DNA of 64,000 nt from JAAYAY01 sp963674575 (GTDB taxonomy: Bacteria > Planctomycetota > Planctomycetia > Pirellulales > Thermoguttaceae). The position numbers and the translations under genes are program-made. The DNA lies in NCBI GenBank assembly GCA_963674575.2, contig CAXXQT010000009.1, forward strand, positions 372,001-436,000. The letters run 5' to 3'. Positions 1-9,613 of this stretch are shown in pieces (position 1 is the first letter of the stretch; every line of letters begins with the position of its first letter). The notes under the pieces are model-generated. The model saw nothing but the letters and a program-made list of their open reading frames with translations, made no database searches and was not told where the DNA came from.

Positions 1-2
1 TC

Positions 3-1040
3 TACCGGGCTTACGGCGACGCCCGCGTGATCGAGCGGCACTGGGACTCGATGGAGCGGTTCATGGAATATCGGCACCGGGTCAGCCCCGATTTCCTCGG
101 CGTGGCCCTGGGCAACGGATGGGGCGATTGGCTTTCGCTCAACGAGACGACCCCCGTCGAATACGTGGACACGATCTACTTCGCGTACACGTCGAAGCTC
201 ATGGCGGAGATGGCCGAAGCGACGGGGAAAAAGGACGCCGCGAAGAAGTATCGCCAGTGGTTCGACTCGATCGCCAAGGCCTACGCGGCGAAGTACATTG
301 ATCCGGAAGGCCGGTTGACCGTGCAAACCCAGTCGGCCCACGCCCTGGCCCTCTACGTCGGTCTCGTTCCCCCGGCGCTCTGCCAGCCCTTTGCGGATCG
401 CCTGGCTGAGATGATTCGTCAGAACGAGGTTCGCATGGCAACCGGGTTCCTCGGAACGCGGCATCTGCTGCCCGTGCTGTCGTCCTACGGCCACAACGAC
501 CTGGCGGGGCGCCTGCTGCAGAGTCGCCGGTTTCCGTCGTGGGGCTACGAGATCGAGAACGGCGCCACCACGATCTGGGAACGGTGGAACAGTTTCACCA
601 AGGACGAGGGCTTCATGGCGGGCATGAATTCCTTCAGCCACTATTCCTTCGGGGCGGTGTGCGAGTGGATGTTCACCGACCTTGCCGGCATCGATCAGGC
701 GGACCCGGGTTTCCAGAACCTCGTCATTCGGCCCATGCCGCAGACGCCCAAGAGCAATCCCGAACACGCCGCCATCGATTGGGTGCGTGCCGAATACGAC
801 TCGGTTCGCGGCCCGGTCGCCGTCCAGTGGCGGCGCGAGGCGGATCGCTTCCTGCTCGACGTGGAAATCCCGGCCAACACGACGGCCACGATCCATCTTC
901 CCGCGAAGTCGGCCGCAGCGGTCACCGAGGGCGGGCAGCCCCTTGCAGAGGTCCCCGGAATTCGAGTGCTCCGGGCAGATGCCGGACGGGTCCAGGTGTC
1001 CCTCGGGTGTGGCAAATACCGGTTCGCTTCGTCCCTATAG
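3..1040 (+). CDS. alpha-L-rhamnosidase (GH78), C-terminal part, 5' truncated by window edge
   Basis: The reading frame is open from the first bases of the window, so about 345 C-terminal residues of a longer secreted or periplasmic glycoside hydrolase are visible; the GTG at 27 is only an internal codon. The visible part holds the end of the (alpha/alpha)6 barrel, including the ENGATTIWERWNSF segment (codons near 550-590) that matches the GH78 E-x-G-x-TT-x-WE-x-W signature, followed by a C-terminal beta-sandwich-like segment (about 240 onward) with WRREADRFLLDVEIP. GH78 enzymes remove terminal alpha-L-rhamnose from plant or algal polysaccharides. It is transcribed toward the polyphosphate genes but is separated from them by a 411-bp gap, so it is probably a separate unit. 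The family call is confident; the substrate is inference. Confidence 0.85.
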   Translation, partial: YRAYGDARVIERHWDSMERFMEYRHRVSPDFLGVALGNGWGDWLSLNETTPVEYVDTIYFAYTSKLMAEMAEATGKKDAAKKYRQWFDSIAKAYAAKYIDPEGRLTVQTQSAHALALYVGLVPPALCQPFADRLAEMIRQNEVRMATGFLGTRHLLPVLSSYGHNDLAGRLLQSRRFPSWGYEIENGATTIWERWNSFTKDEGFMAGMNSFSHYSFGAVCEWMFTDLAGIDQADPGFQNLVIRPMPQTPKSNPEHAAIDWVRAEYDSVRGPVAVQWRREADRFLLDVEIPANTTATIHLPAKSAAAVTEGGQPLAEVPGIRVLRADAGRVQVSLGCGKYRFASSL

Positions 1041-1451
1041 AGGCTAGGGCCAGGAAGGCCACCAACGGCGTCCTGATGTTCGTAAGGAGTAACGAATATA
1101 CGGGTTACGCCGATTGGGAGGGGACGATTTCCCGGCATGTTAGGAAATGGCTAAAGACACCCCCTCCGGACGAACTCCGCTCGGGGGAGGGAGTGCTTGC
1201 TCGACCTCTCTTTGACCGATAGCATTCATAATGCCCACGAGGATCGCAAGCCACCGCGGACGGCACAGGGAAACTGGTTCCTTTTTCCAGATCGGCATCA
1301 GTTTCCCCTGCGAAATGGTCGAGGATGGGGCAATCTTTTCCGGACACGGCCGTCCCCAGAAATAGCGAACGGTGTGATCAGACTCTGTGGACAGGCGAGT
1401 TGCCAACTCGCCCCGTGAATCGACACGACTCGTCGGTCAGAAACGGTTACG
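1041..1451. other. intergenic region, 411 bp
   Basis: No convincing gene: the short ORFs here have no recognisable domain and no Shine-Dalgarno sequence. A GC-rich hairpin (CCCCCTCC at about 1160-1167 facing GGGGGAGGG at about 1183-1191) lies 120 bp after the rhamnosidase stop, without a T-run. A second imperfect hairpin pairs CAGGGAAACTG (about 1267) with CAGTTTCCCCTG (about 1299). Either may end transcription, but neither is a textbook intrinsic terminator. Confidence 0.4.
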
Positions 1452-2549
1452 ATGAAGAACGCTGACAACGAAAGCTACCAACTTCTCACCACCCGTTACC
1501 TCCGCAAGCAGGCCAGGCAATTGTCGGCCCAGATGACGGGGTTGCGGGAAGGCGACGATATCGAGTATGTCCATCGGGCGAGGGTTGCTTGCCGTCGACT
1601 TCGCGCCGTCTTCCAGATGGGACGCGGTTGCCTGCCCAAAAAACAATTCAAGACCTGGCGCAAGGAGATTCGCAAGCTCCTCAAGGGACTCGGAGACGCT
1701 CGCGACAAGGACGTGCAGGCCGATTTTCTGTGGCAGTTCGTGGCCGAGGTCAACGACCGTGCTCTTCTCCCCGGAATTGCTCGGATCGTGGTCGGCCTGG
1801 AACAGCAGCGAGACCTCCTGCAGCCCACGGTGGTTGCGGCCGCGGAGCGCGCGGAGAACCGGGGGGCGATCGCGGACCTTCTGGCCACCTCGAAGGCCAT
1901 CCTCGTGGAACTGAACCGGAAGAAGGTCCAATTGACGGGACGCGAACTGTTCAGCCGCCTCGAGCAGGAGATCTCGGAGAACCTCGACGACGTCTTGGAT
2001 CATGAGGACAGCCTGGAGGATGCCCAGAACGAAGAAGGGCACCACGAAATGCGGATCGCCGTCAAGCAATTCCGCTACACGCTCGAGATCTGCAAGCCCG
2101 CCTTCGCAGGCCGACTCGACAACTACCTGGCCACGGTCAAGCGGGTCCAAACCCTTCTCGGCGACATCCACGATTGCGATGTCTGGGTCGAGCACCTGGC
2201 AACCACCCTGGGGGAAGAGGGAAAGCGTCTTGCCGATTTCTATGGCCACCACGGGCGTCTCGGACGCCTCGCGGCGGGAATCGAGCATCTCCGCGAGGAA
2301 CGACGCACGACGCGAAGCCACCTGTTTGCTGAATTGGTTGCCTACTGGAGCGAGTTGAAGCAGGAGGCGTATTGGGAAGGGCTTCGGGAGTTGATCGGCT
2401 GCTGCGCCTTGCGCGGGAACGTTCCACCTTCGGAGGTGGGAGAAGCGGCCGAAGACGACGAGGAACCCGACGGGGACGACGATGTCGAATGTTTCGACGA
2501 AGAGCACGCGCCGCCGAACGTAGAGGCTGCGGTCGGCGAATGGACATGA
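1452..2549 (+). CDS. CHAD domain protein (polyphosphate-associated)
   Basis: 365 residues. A CHAD domain is a helical, positively charged fold with two internal repeats that binds inorganic polyphosphate. Both repeats are visible: VHRARVACRRLR around His41 and HHEMRIAVKQFRYTLEI around His197/198, each with the conserved His-x-x-Arg and basic residues. The tail (about 330-357) is very acidic (DDEEPDGDDD), unlike the basic core. No signal peptide or membrane segment is seen, so it is probably cytoplasmic. The ppx/gppA-like gene begins 19 bp downstream and ppk1 follows, so the three genes form a polyphosphate operon and support a granule-binding or polyP-handling role. The start ATG lacks a Shine-Dalgarno sequence. 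Confidence 0.88.
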   Translation: MKNADNESYQLLTTRYLRKQARQLSAQMTGLREGDDIEYVHRARVACRRLRAVFQMGRGCLPKKQFKTWRKEIRKLLKGLGDARDKDVQADFLWQFVAEVNDRALLPGIARIVVGLEQQRDLLQPTVVAAAERAENRGAIADLLATSKAILVELNRKKVQLTGRELFSRLEQEISENLDDVLDHEDSLEDAQNEEGHHEMRIAVKQFRYTLEICKPAFAGRLDNYLATVKRVQTLLGDIHDCDVWVEHLATTLGEEGKRLADFYGHHGRLGRLAAGIEHLREERRTTRSHLFAELVAYWSELKQEAYWEGLRELIGCCALRGNVPPSEVGEAAEDDEEPDGDDDVECFDEEHAPPNVEAAVGEWT

Positions 2550-2568
2550 CCGGAAGGCAAGGATCTCG

Positions 2569-4134
2569 ATGGAGAGGGACAACTCGATTCAAGAGGAATC
2601 CGTGAGCGCCAAGACGGTTGCCGCAATCGATATCGGTTCCAATGCGGTCCGCATGGTGGTCGCCGAAGTTCTGTCCGACGGGAGGATTTCGACGCTCGAA
2701 CGCCTGCACCGGGCCGTAAGGTTGGGGCAGGACTCCTTCCGACGCGGTCGGCTCGGGAATCGGAGCATGAGGGCCGCAATCGCCGTGCTCCGCGATTACC
2801 GCCAGGTTCTCGATCTGTACAGCGTGGAACAAATCCGCGCCGTGGCCACCAGCGCCGTTCGCGAGGCGGTCAATTGCGATACCTTCCTCGACCGCATCTT
2901 CATGGCCACCGGCTTCAACGTGGAAGTGATCGGCACGTCCGAGGAGAGCCGGCTGACCGCTTCCGCAGTGCGCCAAGCCGTGGCCGGAGTAGGCGATATC
3001 AACCGGGCCCGCAGTCTCATTGTCGACGTGGGCGGAGGCAGCACACTCCTGATCGTGATGGAAGAGGGAGAGATCGTCAGCTCCCACAGCCTCCGCCTGG
3101 GCTCGATCCGCCTCCAGGAGATGTTCCTCACGGGCGAAGAGCTTTCCGATCGATCGGGGGATTTTCTCAGCCCCCACATCGCCAAGGTTCTGACCACCGC
3201 GGAGGGCTCCCTGTCGCTCGACAATGTCCGCTCCTTCGTGGCCGTGGGCGGCGACGTCCGGTTTGCTGCCCAGAAGATCGGGACTCCCACCGAATCCAAG
3301 GATCTCTACGCGGTCGAGGTGTCTGATTTCAACCACCTCGTTTCCGAGTGCGAGCACTTGTCGGTTGAGCAAACAGCACGAAAGCATGGCTTGCCCATCG
3401 CCGACGCGGAGACCCTCACTCCTGCCCTGTTGGTCTACCGGGCCCTGCTCCGCCGCACGAAAATGGATGAGATGATCGTCTCGCGCGTCTCCATGCGAGA
3501 CGGGTTGCTTCTCGACCTGGCACGCAACGTGGCCGACCAAGAAGACGAAGAAATCACCGAGGGCGTTCTCCACTCGGCCTGGGCACTGGCGGAGAAATAC
3601 CGCGTCGACCCGGCACACGCCCGCGACGTGGCGGCCTTGTCGGTTCGCCTGTTCGACGAGTTCCAGGCAGACCACGGGCTGGGACCGCGCGAGCGCCTGC
3701 TGCTCCAGGTGGCCGCCGTGCTTCACGAGGTGGGGGGATACATTGCCGCACCGGCCCACCACAAGCACAGTTATTACCTCATTCGGTATTCAGAACTATT
3801 CGGCCTCACACCCCGGGAAGTCCAGTTGGTGGCCCACATCGCTCGCTACCATCGCCGCAGCGTTCCCAAACCGTCCCACATGGACTACATGAGTCTGCCC
3901 CGGGAACAACGAGTGGTCGTCAGCAAACTCGCCGCCATCCTGCGCGCCTGCGACGCCATATCGCGAGGGCAGATCCGCGATGCCCGCGCGCTCCGCTTCG
4001 AACGCCAGGGCGACGAATTGATTATTCTCGTTCCCGGCGTCAACAACCTGGTGCTCGAACGCAAGGCCATTGCAGGCAAAGGCGATATGTTCGAAGATAT
4101 CTACGGAATGCGAATCCGTCTCGAAGAAGCCTGA
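2569..4134 (+). CDS. ppx: exopolyphosphatase / guanosine pentaphosphate phosphatase family (Ppx/GppA)
   Basis: 521 residues. The ASKHA-fold phosphatase hydrolyses terminal phosphates of polyphosphate or pppGpp in the cytoplasm. Visible motifs are AAIDIGSNAVRMVVAEV near the N-terminus (phosphate-1 loop), VDVGGGSTLLIV near 145-158 (phosphate-2 loop), and a C-terminal HD-like helical domain (LHEVGGYI... HIARYHRR, about 385-430) as in long Ppx proteins. The annotated start is ATG 2569. A GTG at 2602, preceded by AGAGGAA and giving MSAKTVAAIDIG, is an equally good start and would fit the usual family N-terminus better. It sits between the CHAD gene (19 bp upstream) and ppk1 (24 bp downstream), in a polyphosphate operon. 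PolyP versus pppGpp as main substrate cannot be told from sequence. Confidence 0.92.
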   Translation: MERDNSIQEESVSAKTVAAIDIGSNAVRMVVAEVLSDGRISTLERLHRAVRLGQDSFRRGRLGNRSMRAAIAVLRDYRQVLDLYSVEQIRAVATSAVREAVNCDTFLDRIFMATGFNVEVIGTSEESRLTASAVRQAVAGVGDINRARSLIVDVGGGSTLLIVMEEGEIVSSHSLRLGSIRLQEMFLTGEELSDRSGDFLSPHIAKVLTTAEGSLSLDNVRSFVAVGGDVRFAAQKIGTPTESKDLYAVEVSDFNHLVSECEHLSVEQTARKHGLPIADAETLTPALLVYRALLRRTKMDEMIVSRVSMRDGLLLDLARNVADQEDEEITEGVLHSAWALAEKYRVDPAHARDVAALSVRLFDEFQADHGLGPRERLLLQVAAVLHEVGGYIAAPAHHKHSYYLIRYSELFGLTPREVQLVAHIARYHRRSVPKPSHMDYMSLPREQRVVVSKLAAILRACDAISRGQIRDARALRFERQGDELIILVPGVNNLVLERKAIAGKGDMFEDIYGMRIRLEEA

Positions 4135-4158
4135 TCGTCCCAAGCCAAACACGAATCC

Positions 4159-6279
4159 ATGGCCAAAAGCATCGATCTCAACGCGCCCGAACTGTATCTC
4201 AACCGTGAACTGAGCTGGCTGGAGTTCAACGATCGCGTGCTACGCGAGGGCTTGAACAAACAGCTCCCCTTGCTCGAACGACTCAAGTTCCTCGCCATCG
4301 TCAGCTCGAATCTGGACGAGTTCTTCATGATTCGCGTGGCGGGGCTGATGCAGCAGCGTTCGGCCAAGGTCCGGAAGCGCGACCTGTCGGGGATGACGCC
4401 GACCAAGCAACTCAAGGCGATCTCCGAACGAGCCCACCGCATGGTCGCGGAGCAGTCGCAGGGCATCCACGAGGTCTTCGAGGCCCTGACCGAACACGGC
4501 CTTTTCGTCCACGAGCGGGAGAACTGGACCGAATCGCAGCGGGAATTCCTCAGCGGCTACTTCTCCCGCGAGATCGATCCCCTCCTGACTCCCATGGCGA
4601 TCGAAGAGCTTTCACCGCAACCCCTGCTGGCGGGGCTTCAACTGCTCGTCGTTCTCCAAATGCTCGTGGAAACGGACGAAGGGCGCCAGAAGCGGGTGGC
4701 GGTGGTGCCCGTACCCGGAAACTGCCCCCGTTTCACCCAGGTTCCTTCCGACGAGGGCGTGCATCTCGCTCGGCTCGAAGATGTGATTGCCGACAACGGG
4801 CAAAAGCTCTTCCCGGGGTGCGAGGTGACGGCCAAGACCGTGATCCGCCTTACCCGCGACGCCGACGTGGCCATTGAAGACGACGACGCCAGCGATCTGC
4901 TGAGCGTGGTGGAAGAAACGGTGATTATGCGCACACGCCGCCGAGTCGTGCGGCTTGCCGTTTCCTCCGGCGTAGATCGGGACCTGCTCAAATGGCTCAA
5001 GGAGTGGCTCGAATTGCAGACCGACGAGGTCTACGAAATCGACGGGATGCTCGATGCCAAGGCCCTCTGGCAATTGGTGGGCCTCCCGGAATTCGAATCG
5101 CTCACCGACGCCGACTGGCCCCCGCAACCTCCCTCGGATCTCCTCGGTTCGGAAAGCGTCTGGCAGACCGTCCAGGAACGGGACGTTATGCTATTCCACC
5201 CCTACGAGTCCTTCGACCCGGTTGTCCAACTCGTGGAAGAGGCCGCCGACGACCCCGACGTCCTGGCTATCAAGCAGACCCTCTACCGGACGAGCGGCAA
5301 CTCACCGATCGTGAAGGCCTTGTCCCGAGCCTCGGCCAATGGCAAGGAGGTCACCGCCCTGGTGGAATTGAAGGCCCGCTTCGATGAAGCCGCCAACGTC
5401 GTCTGGGCTCGCCAGCTCGAAGACGCCGGTTGCCACGTGATCTACGGAATCACGGGCCTGAAAACCCATGCCAAGGCCCTGCTCATCGTGCGCCGCGAAT
5501 CGGGACGCATCCAGCGCTATGTCCACCTCGCGACGGGCAATTACAACGACAGCACGGCGCGAATCTACTCCGACGTGGGCGTGATCACACGCAACCGGGA
5601 ACTGGCCGGCGACGTGGCCGCTTTCTTCAATCTCCTGACCGGCTATTCGGAGGCCGTCGGCTGGTCCACGCTGACCGTGGAACCCCGTCGCCTCAAGGAA
5701 CGGTTCATCGAGTTGATCGAGCGGGAAATCAACGTCTCCACGGCAGAACAGCCCGGCCTGATCATGGCCAAGGTCAATTCGCTGGAACATCCCGAGATCA
5801 TTCGGGCCCTCTATCGCGCCAGCCAGGCCGGGGTCCGCGTTCAGCTGAACGTGCGGGGTATCTGCTGCCTCCGCCCGGGCGTGAAAGGCGTCTCCGAGAA
5901 CATCGAAGTCCGCTCCATCGTGGATCGGTTTCTGGAACACGCGCGGCTCTTCTACTTCCGCAACGGCGGGCACGAGGAAGTCTACCTGGCCAGCGCCGAC
6001 TGGATGCGCCGCAACCTGGACAATCGACTCGAAATCATCTTCCCGGCGGTTGACCCCCAGGTGCGCCGCCGTCTGGTCGGGATCCTGGAAACGTACTTCG
6101 CAGACAACGTCAAGGCCCAACGTCTGCTTTCGGACGGCACCTACGAGCCCGTGCGAAAAGGCCGGACGGCCATCCGTGCCCAGGAAAAATTCTACCGCGA
6201 CGCCGTCGAAGCAGCCCGACTCGGCGAACAGGCAACCGCGCGCTTCCGCCCCTTGAAGAATCCCGACGTGAGTGAGTAG
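4159..6279 (+). CDS. ppk1: polyphosphate kinase 1
   Basis: 706 residues, the normal length for Ppk1, which reversibly polymerises the gamma-phosphate of ATP into long-chain polyphosphate. The N-terminal domain begins YLNRELSWLEFNDRVL, the classic Ppk1 opening. The HPYESFDPV segment starts the catalytic core, and GLKTHAK contains the predicted autophosphorylated His437 (GLKTHAK in homologues). The second phospholipase-D-like half carries YLASADWMRRNLDNRLEI. It is the third gene of the CHAD-ppx-ppk1 cluster (24 bp after ppx), so synthesis, degradation and binding of polyP are co-encoded. The gene is convergent with the transglutaminase gene, with a REP-like inverted repeat in the 147-bp gap. 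Confidence 0.96.
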   Translation: MAKSIDLNAPELYLNRELSWLEFNDRVLREGLNKQLPLLERLKFLAIVSSNLDEFFMIRVAGLMQQRSAKVRKRDLSGMTPTKQLKAISERAHRMVAEQSQGIHEVFEALTEHGLFVHERENWTESQREFLSGYFSREIDPLLTPMAIEELSPQPLLAGLQLLVVLQMLVETDEGRQKRVAVVPVPGNCPRFTQVPSDEGVHLARLEDVIADNGQKLFPGCEVTAKTVIRLTRDADVAIEDDDASDLLSVVEETVIMRTRRRVVRLAVSSGVDRDLLKWLKEWLELQTDEVYEIDGMLDAKALWQLVGLPEFESLTDADWPPQPPSDLLGSESVWQTVQERDVMLFHPYESFDPVVQLVEEAADDPDVLAIKQTLYRTSGNSPIVKALSRASANGKEVTALVELKARFDEAANVVWARQLEDAGCHVIYGITGLKTHAKALLIVRRESGRIQRYVHLATGNYNDSTARIYSDVGVITRNRELAGDVAAFFNLLTGYSEAVGWSTLTVEPRRLKERFIELIEREINVSTAEQPGLIMAKVNSLEHPEIIRALYRASQAGVRVQLNVRGICCLRPGVKGVSENIEVRSIVDRFLEHARLFYFRNGGHEEVYLASADWMRRNLDNRLEIIFPAVDPQVRRRLVGILETYFADNVKAQRLLSDGTYEPVRKGRTAIRAQEKFYRDAVEAARLGEQATARFRPLKNPDVSE

Positions 6280-6309
6280 TTCTCTGTCAGAATTCAGAGT
6301 TGGGGGGCA

Positions 6310-6384
6310 GCGGGTTGTTGGAGTCCACGCCTTAGCGCGCAGAAGACAGCCTGAAGGCTGGACTCCAACGAACAACCAACCCCA
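6310..6384. repeat. REP-like inverted repeat (family A) between convergent genes
   Basis: GGTTGTTGGAGTCCA on the left faces TGGACTCCAACGAACAACC on the right, with the CAGCCTGAAGGCTGGACTCC palindrome typical of this repeat family inside. Other members lie at 61064-61217 and 63456-63697. It sits between the 3' ends of ppk1 and the transglutaminase gene, where it could also work as a bidirectional transcription stop; that role is inference. Confidence 0.7.
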
Positions 6385-6426
6385 TGAGTGAAACTTGACA
6401 GAGCTCTGTGACGGAAACCACGGGCT

Positions 6427-8040
6427 TCACTCGACCTCGAGAACCTCGATCTTCAATTGGCCCATCACCTTGGTCACCGGAAGGAATGCCGCATTCGGTG
6501 ACGCTCCCTGGAGATTGCTGCTGGTGATCTTCAAGTACGCTGCGCCAATCCCTCCCTGGCCCAGGGTCCCATCCAGGGGAATCCAACGGCCGTTCAGAAA
6601 AACCTCCGTCCACATGTGGTAGAGAAATTGCTGGCGGATGTAGACCAGGCCGATCGCCACCCGGGACGGAATCCCCCTCGCTCGGGCCATCGCGGCCAGC
6701 AGGACGGCATGTTCGGTGCAATCACCTTCGAGAGTCTGCGCCACTTCCGCCGCCGTCGCGAAGGCCGAGGAGATGCCCTGGGAGGTCATCCTCCGGCTCA
6801 CAAACTTCTCCAGGGCAAGGGCAACCTGCACGGGGTCGCTTGGAGGCCCTGACAGAACTGGGGAGTCTCCCGCGGGCGTGGTGGGTCCCCGGCCGTTGGT
6901 TCTGGCATCGGCTCTAAAATCTCCGGCGGCCTCCTGGGCAAGTTTCACGACCGTGGGATCATCGCTCTGGATCAGGTTGTTAGGCTCACGATCTCCATCG
7001 GTAACAACCTCGGACGGGGCCTGGGGATTGCCCGCCCCCCCAACCGGGCGAACCGAATAGACGGTTATCCGCGCCGTGTGCTCGTCCTCGGCCACCACCT
7101 GCTGCGTCAGCCCGTTTGCGAACACGTTGGCCGGATCGGCGGACTTGAGATGGACCCGGTAGACGATCCGCCGTGTCTTGTAGGGGCTCGGGATCGGTTG
7201 CGACACGGGGACGGCCGATAAGGTGTTCAAATCGATCTTGAGGCGGCCCACCTCCTTCGTCGCTTCGGCTTTGGTCGACCGGACAACCAGAAAATCATGC
7301 ATCTCCGGAATCTGTTCCTTGTAGATATCCCCCCCTTCGTCCGTCCACAGCGTGCTGTTTATGGTAAAACCGCCGAGCGTGGTTCGAGCGTCCACGCGGA
7401 GAAGACGCCGCGTTTCTGTCAGGAGTTGGGTATCCTCAAAGTCGACGGCGGTCATGACCCGGGTGGCCGGTTGGTTCGTCGCGATGTCGAAGAAACAGAG
7501 GGAACGGGATTCCCCTGGCACGAGCGGCTTGGTCAGGAGCGAGTTGGCAACGCAGTAGGGGCCGCCGAATTCGGGCTTCCAGGCGAGAGAGGCCTTGGTT
7601 TTCCGGCCCATGGTGCTCACTTCCAGCTGCAATTCGTTGTCAACGACCCGGCCGGTCGTCTCCATGGGAACGTCTCCCTGACTCAGAACGCTTCGGAATT
7701 CCAGGAATTGCCCGTCCGGAGTCTCCTGGGAGGTGAAGGCGGATTGGGTCTCCATCCGGCTGCTGTCTCGACGGATCGTAAGCGACTCTTCCTGCTCGAT
7801 CCGCAGCACGTCGCCGGAGGGCCCGGGTTCGCGGGAAACCAATGTGTGGACGTAGCCGACGTGCTCTCCCGCCAGAAACACCGAGTCCCAGGTTTCCCGC
7901 TTGAGGGTTGCCGCAGCCGAGGCGGACGCGCTATCGGGCACGGGCGGTTTCGTTTCAGATCGGCAGCCCGCCAAAGTGAGTGCCATCAGGGCGAAGGCCT
8001 GGGCCCCGCCAAGGATCCACGTGCGATGCCGTGCTTCCAT
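6427..8040 (-). CDS. transglutaminase-like (papain-like) lipoprotein
   Basis: 537 residues. The N-terminus has a hydrophobic stretch ending in LAGC, a lipobox with predicted lipidated Cys26, so the protein is probably anchored to a membrane and faces the periplasm. The C-terminal third is a transglutaminase-core domain: EGDCTEHAVLLAA with Cys441, YHMWTEVFLNGRWIPLD with His475 and Asp490, a complete Cys-His-Asp triad. The long N-terminal part is beta-rich and unassigned. Such domains act as proteases, amidases or crosslinkers; the substrate here is unknown. The start ATG has AAAGGA 8 nt upstream. It is convergent with ppk1. Confidence 0.85.
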   Translation of the reverse strand: MEARHRTWILGGAQAFALMALTLAGCRSETKPPVPDSASASAAATLKRETWDSVFLAGEHVGYVHTLVSREPGPSGDVLRIEQEESLTIRRDSSRMETQSAFTSQETPDGQFLEFRSVLSQGDVPMETTGRVVDNELQLEVSTMGRKTKASLAWKPEFGGPYCVANSLLTKPLVPGESRSLCFFDIATNQPATRVMTAVDFEDTQLLTETRRLLRVDARTTLGGFTINSTLWTDEGGDIYKEQIPEMHDFLVVRSTKAEATKEVGRLKIDLNTLSAVPVSQPIPSPYKTRRIVYRVHLKSADPANVFANGLTQQVVAEDEHTARITVYSVRPVGGAGNPQAPSEVVTDGDREPNNLIQSDDPTVVKLAQEAAGDFRADARTNGRGPTTPAGDSPVLSGPPSDPVQVALALEKFVSRRMTSQGISSAFATAAEVAQTLEGDCTEHAVLLAAMARARGIPSRVAIGLVYIRQQFLYHMWTEVFLNGRWIPLDGTLGQGGIGAAYLKITSSNLQGASPNAAFLPVTKVMGQLKIEVLEVE

Positions 8041-8809
8041 TCCGTCATCCTTTCAACATGCCCGCCTTGGGCGGTATCTGGCAATTCGATCTCGGAGAAT
8101 TAGAGCCGCTAACAAAACCACCGGTTGTGTGGCCTCTTGGGCCGTGGGAAGCCAACCAGTTCTGTTAGGGCCTCTTAAAGCTCTCGGAAGGTGCTCCCAT
8201 TGTACCCGGACGCCGTCATGTGACGAGCGTCCTTGGCTCTCAAGACTGCGTGATAGGCGGGGAATTCCGATCATCGCAAGTTTCTCGTAGACAAAGTCTT
8301 CCTGACAGCGAGAGCTTGCCACGAGATGGAAAAAGTTTCGTCGGGAACCGGTCCGCCGCGGCGTCCCGCTCGAATTCACGATGCTAGACTTGGCTTAGGA
8401 GCGCTCGTTGGATGTCGCTGTGCGCAACCCCTCCAACGAGATCCCCAATGGGCCGCCAGGCGACAGGAATCGGATAGAACGGTCCTGACACCCGCACTGG
8501 TGGGGCCGATTGTGCCGGAAAGCGATCACCGGGTCTTGGGCAAACCGCCCGGAACGGAAGCGACCGGCGACAACTTTGACCTACGGTTTGTTAGCGGTGA
8601 CTCGCAGAGGACCGCACGAAAAGAAAGGCCTTCTGGCAGATCAAGACACGCCTGAGCCTCCTTGGGCTCGCTCGCGGAAAGGATTTGTCAGGGGTTCCCA
8701 CGAAAGAGTTGACCCGCAAGGGGCAGGCTGCCCGCCGTCCAAACCCAGCGTATCTGGGACCCAACGGCAAGCCGGGACAACGAACAAGTTGAGAGACGAG
8801 AACCAATCG
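8041..8809. other. intergenic region, 769 bp, nothing recognised
   Basis: This long gap separates two divergently oriented genes. Small ORFs on both strands show neither domains nor ribosome-binding sites. No tRNA, tmRNA or other structured RNA could be recognised by eye. It must hold the promoters of both flanking genes. Its length would allow an unannotated small RNA. Confidence 0.35.
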
Positions 8810-9502
8810 ATGGGCTTCCTCAAGAGATTCTTCCGCAATGTTTTCCGCGACGGTTCCATTCCTGTGGGGACCAGCAGCTTTGAGCATCTCAGCGAGGAAG
8901 AGCTGGAGACGCATCTAGCTGTGTCGCGCTACGGCGACTTCCACCTGACCGATGCCGTTCGCCCCTCCTATGACCTCCAGGTCGTGCCCTGCCAGGGCTA
9001 TCGCCACGATTCCTATCGTGACGAGGAAAGCCGATCCACGGTTCCCGTCCTGATGGGAGCCGTCAGCAAGGAAGCCGTTTTCGAGACGTTCCTCGATCTG
9101 CTCGACCCCCTCGGTACCGTCGTCGACGTCGTCCTCGAAACAAGCCACAGCCACGAACGGCAGGGACACCAGGATCTCTATCGCGAGCACATCGACATGC
9201 CCGTGCTCAAGAGCATCCTCTACGAGTATGAAGAACTGCTGCTCAACGACGGTTGCACTGGTATCGCCGTGCTGAATCCCGGAATTCCCCAGGAAATACA
9301 ATTCGACGAGCACAAACTGCTCATCGTCTACGGGGAAAACCTGGGCGAGTACGAGCGGGTCTTCGGCGATCATCGCTGCCCCCTCGATGATCAGATGAAG
9401 TTCATCACCGAGGCAGAGCACGTCCATTCATCCAGCGACCAGTACGCCCGCGAGTTCGAAGAACTCAAGACGCGACTCGGCATGGACTGCGAGTACATGT
9501 AG
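8810..9502 (+). CDS. conserved hypothetical protein, acidic, soluble
   Basis: 230 residues from ATG 8810 (MGFLKRFFRNVFRDG), which is preceded by a weak purine-rich sequence. The open frame extends 300 bp further upstream, but that part has the codon use of non-coding DNA, so the internal ATG is chosen. No known domain was recognised. The sequence is rich in Glu, Asp and His, has a SHSHERQGHQ segment, and lacks membrane segments or an export signal after the short basic amphipathic N-terminus. Regular amino-acid composition and codon bias support a real gene. Flanking genes give no functional hint. Confidence 0.65.
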   Translation: MGFLKRFFRNVFRDGSIPVGTSSFEHLSEEELETHLAVSRYGDFHLTDAVRPSYDLQVVPCQGYRHDSYRDEESRSTVPVLMGAVSKEAVFETFLDLLDPLGTVVDVVLETSHSHERQGHQDLYREHIDMPVLKSILYEYEELLLNDGCTGIAVLNPGIPQEIQFDEHKLLIVYGENLGEYERVFGDHRCPLDDQMKFITEAEHVHSSSDQYAREFEELKTRLGMDCEYM

Positions 9503-9613
9503 CCCTCGCTTCGCCCGTTAGTAGGTCGCCGCTCGCCGAGCGGGACCTTGAAATGGCATATCGCTCGGCAATCCAACGCCGTGCGGCGCCCGGCGCCTGG
9601 CAACAAAAACGGG

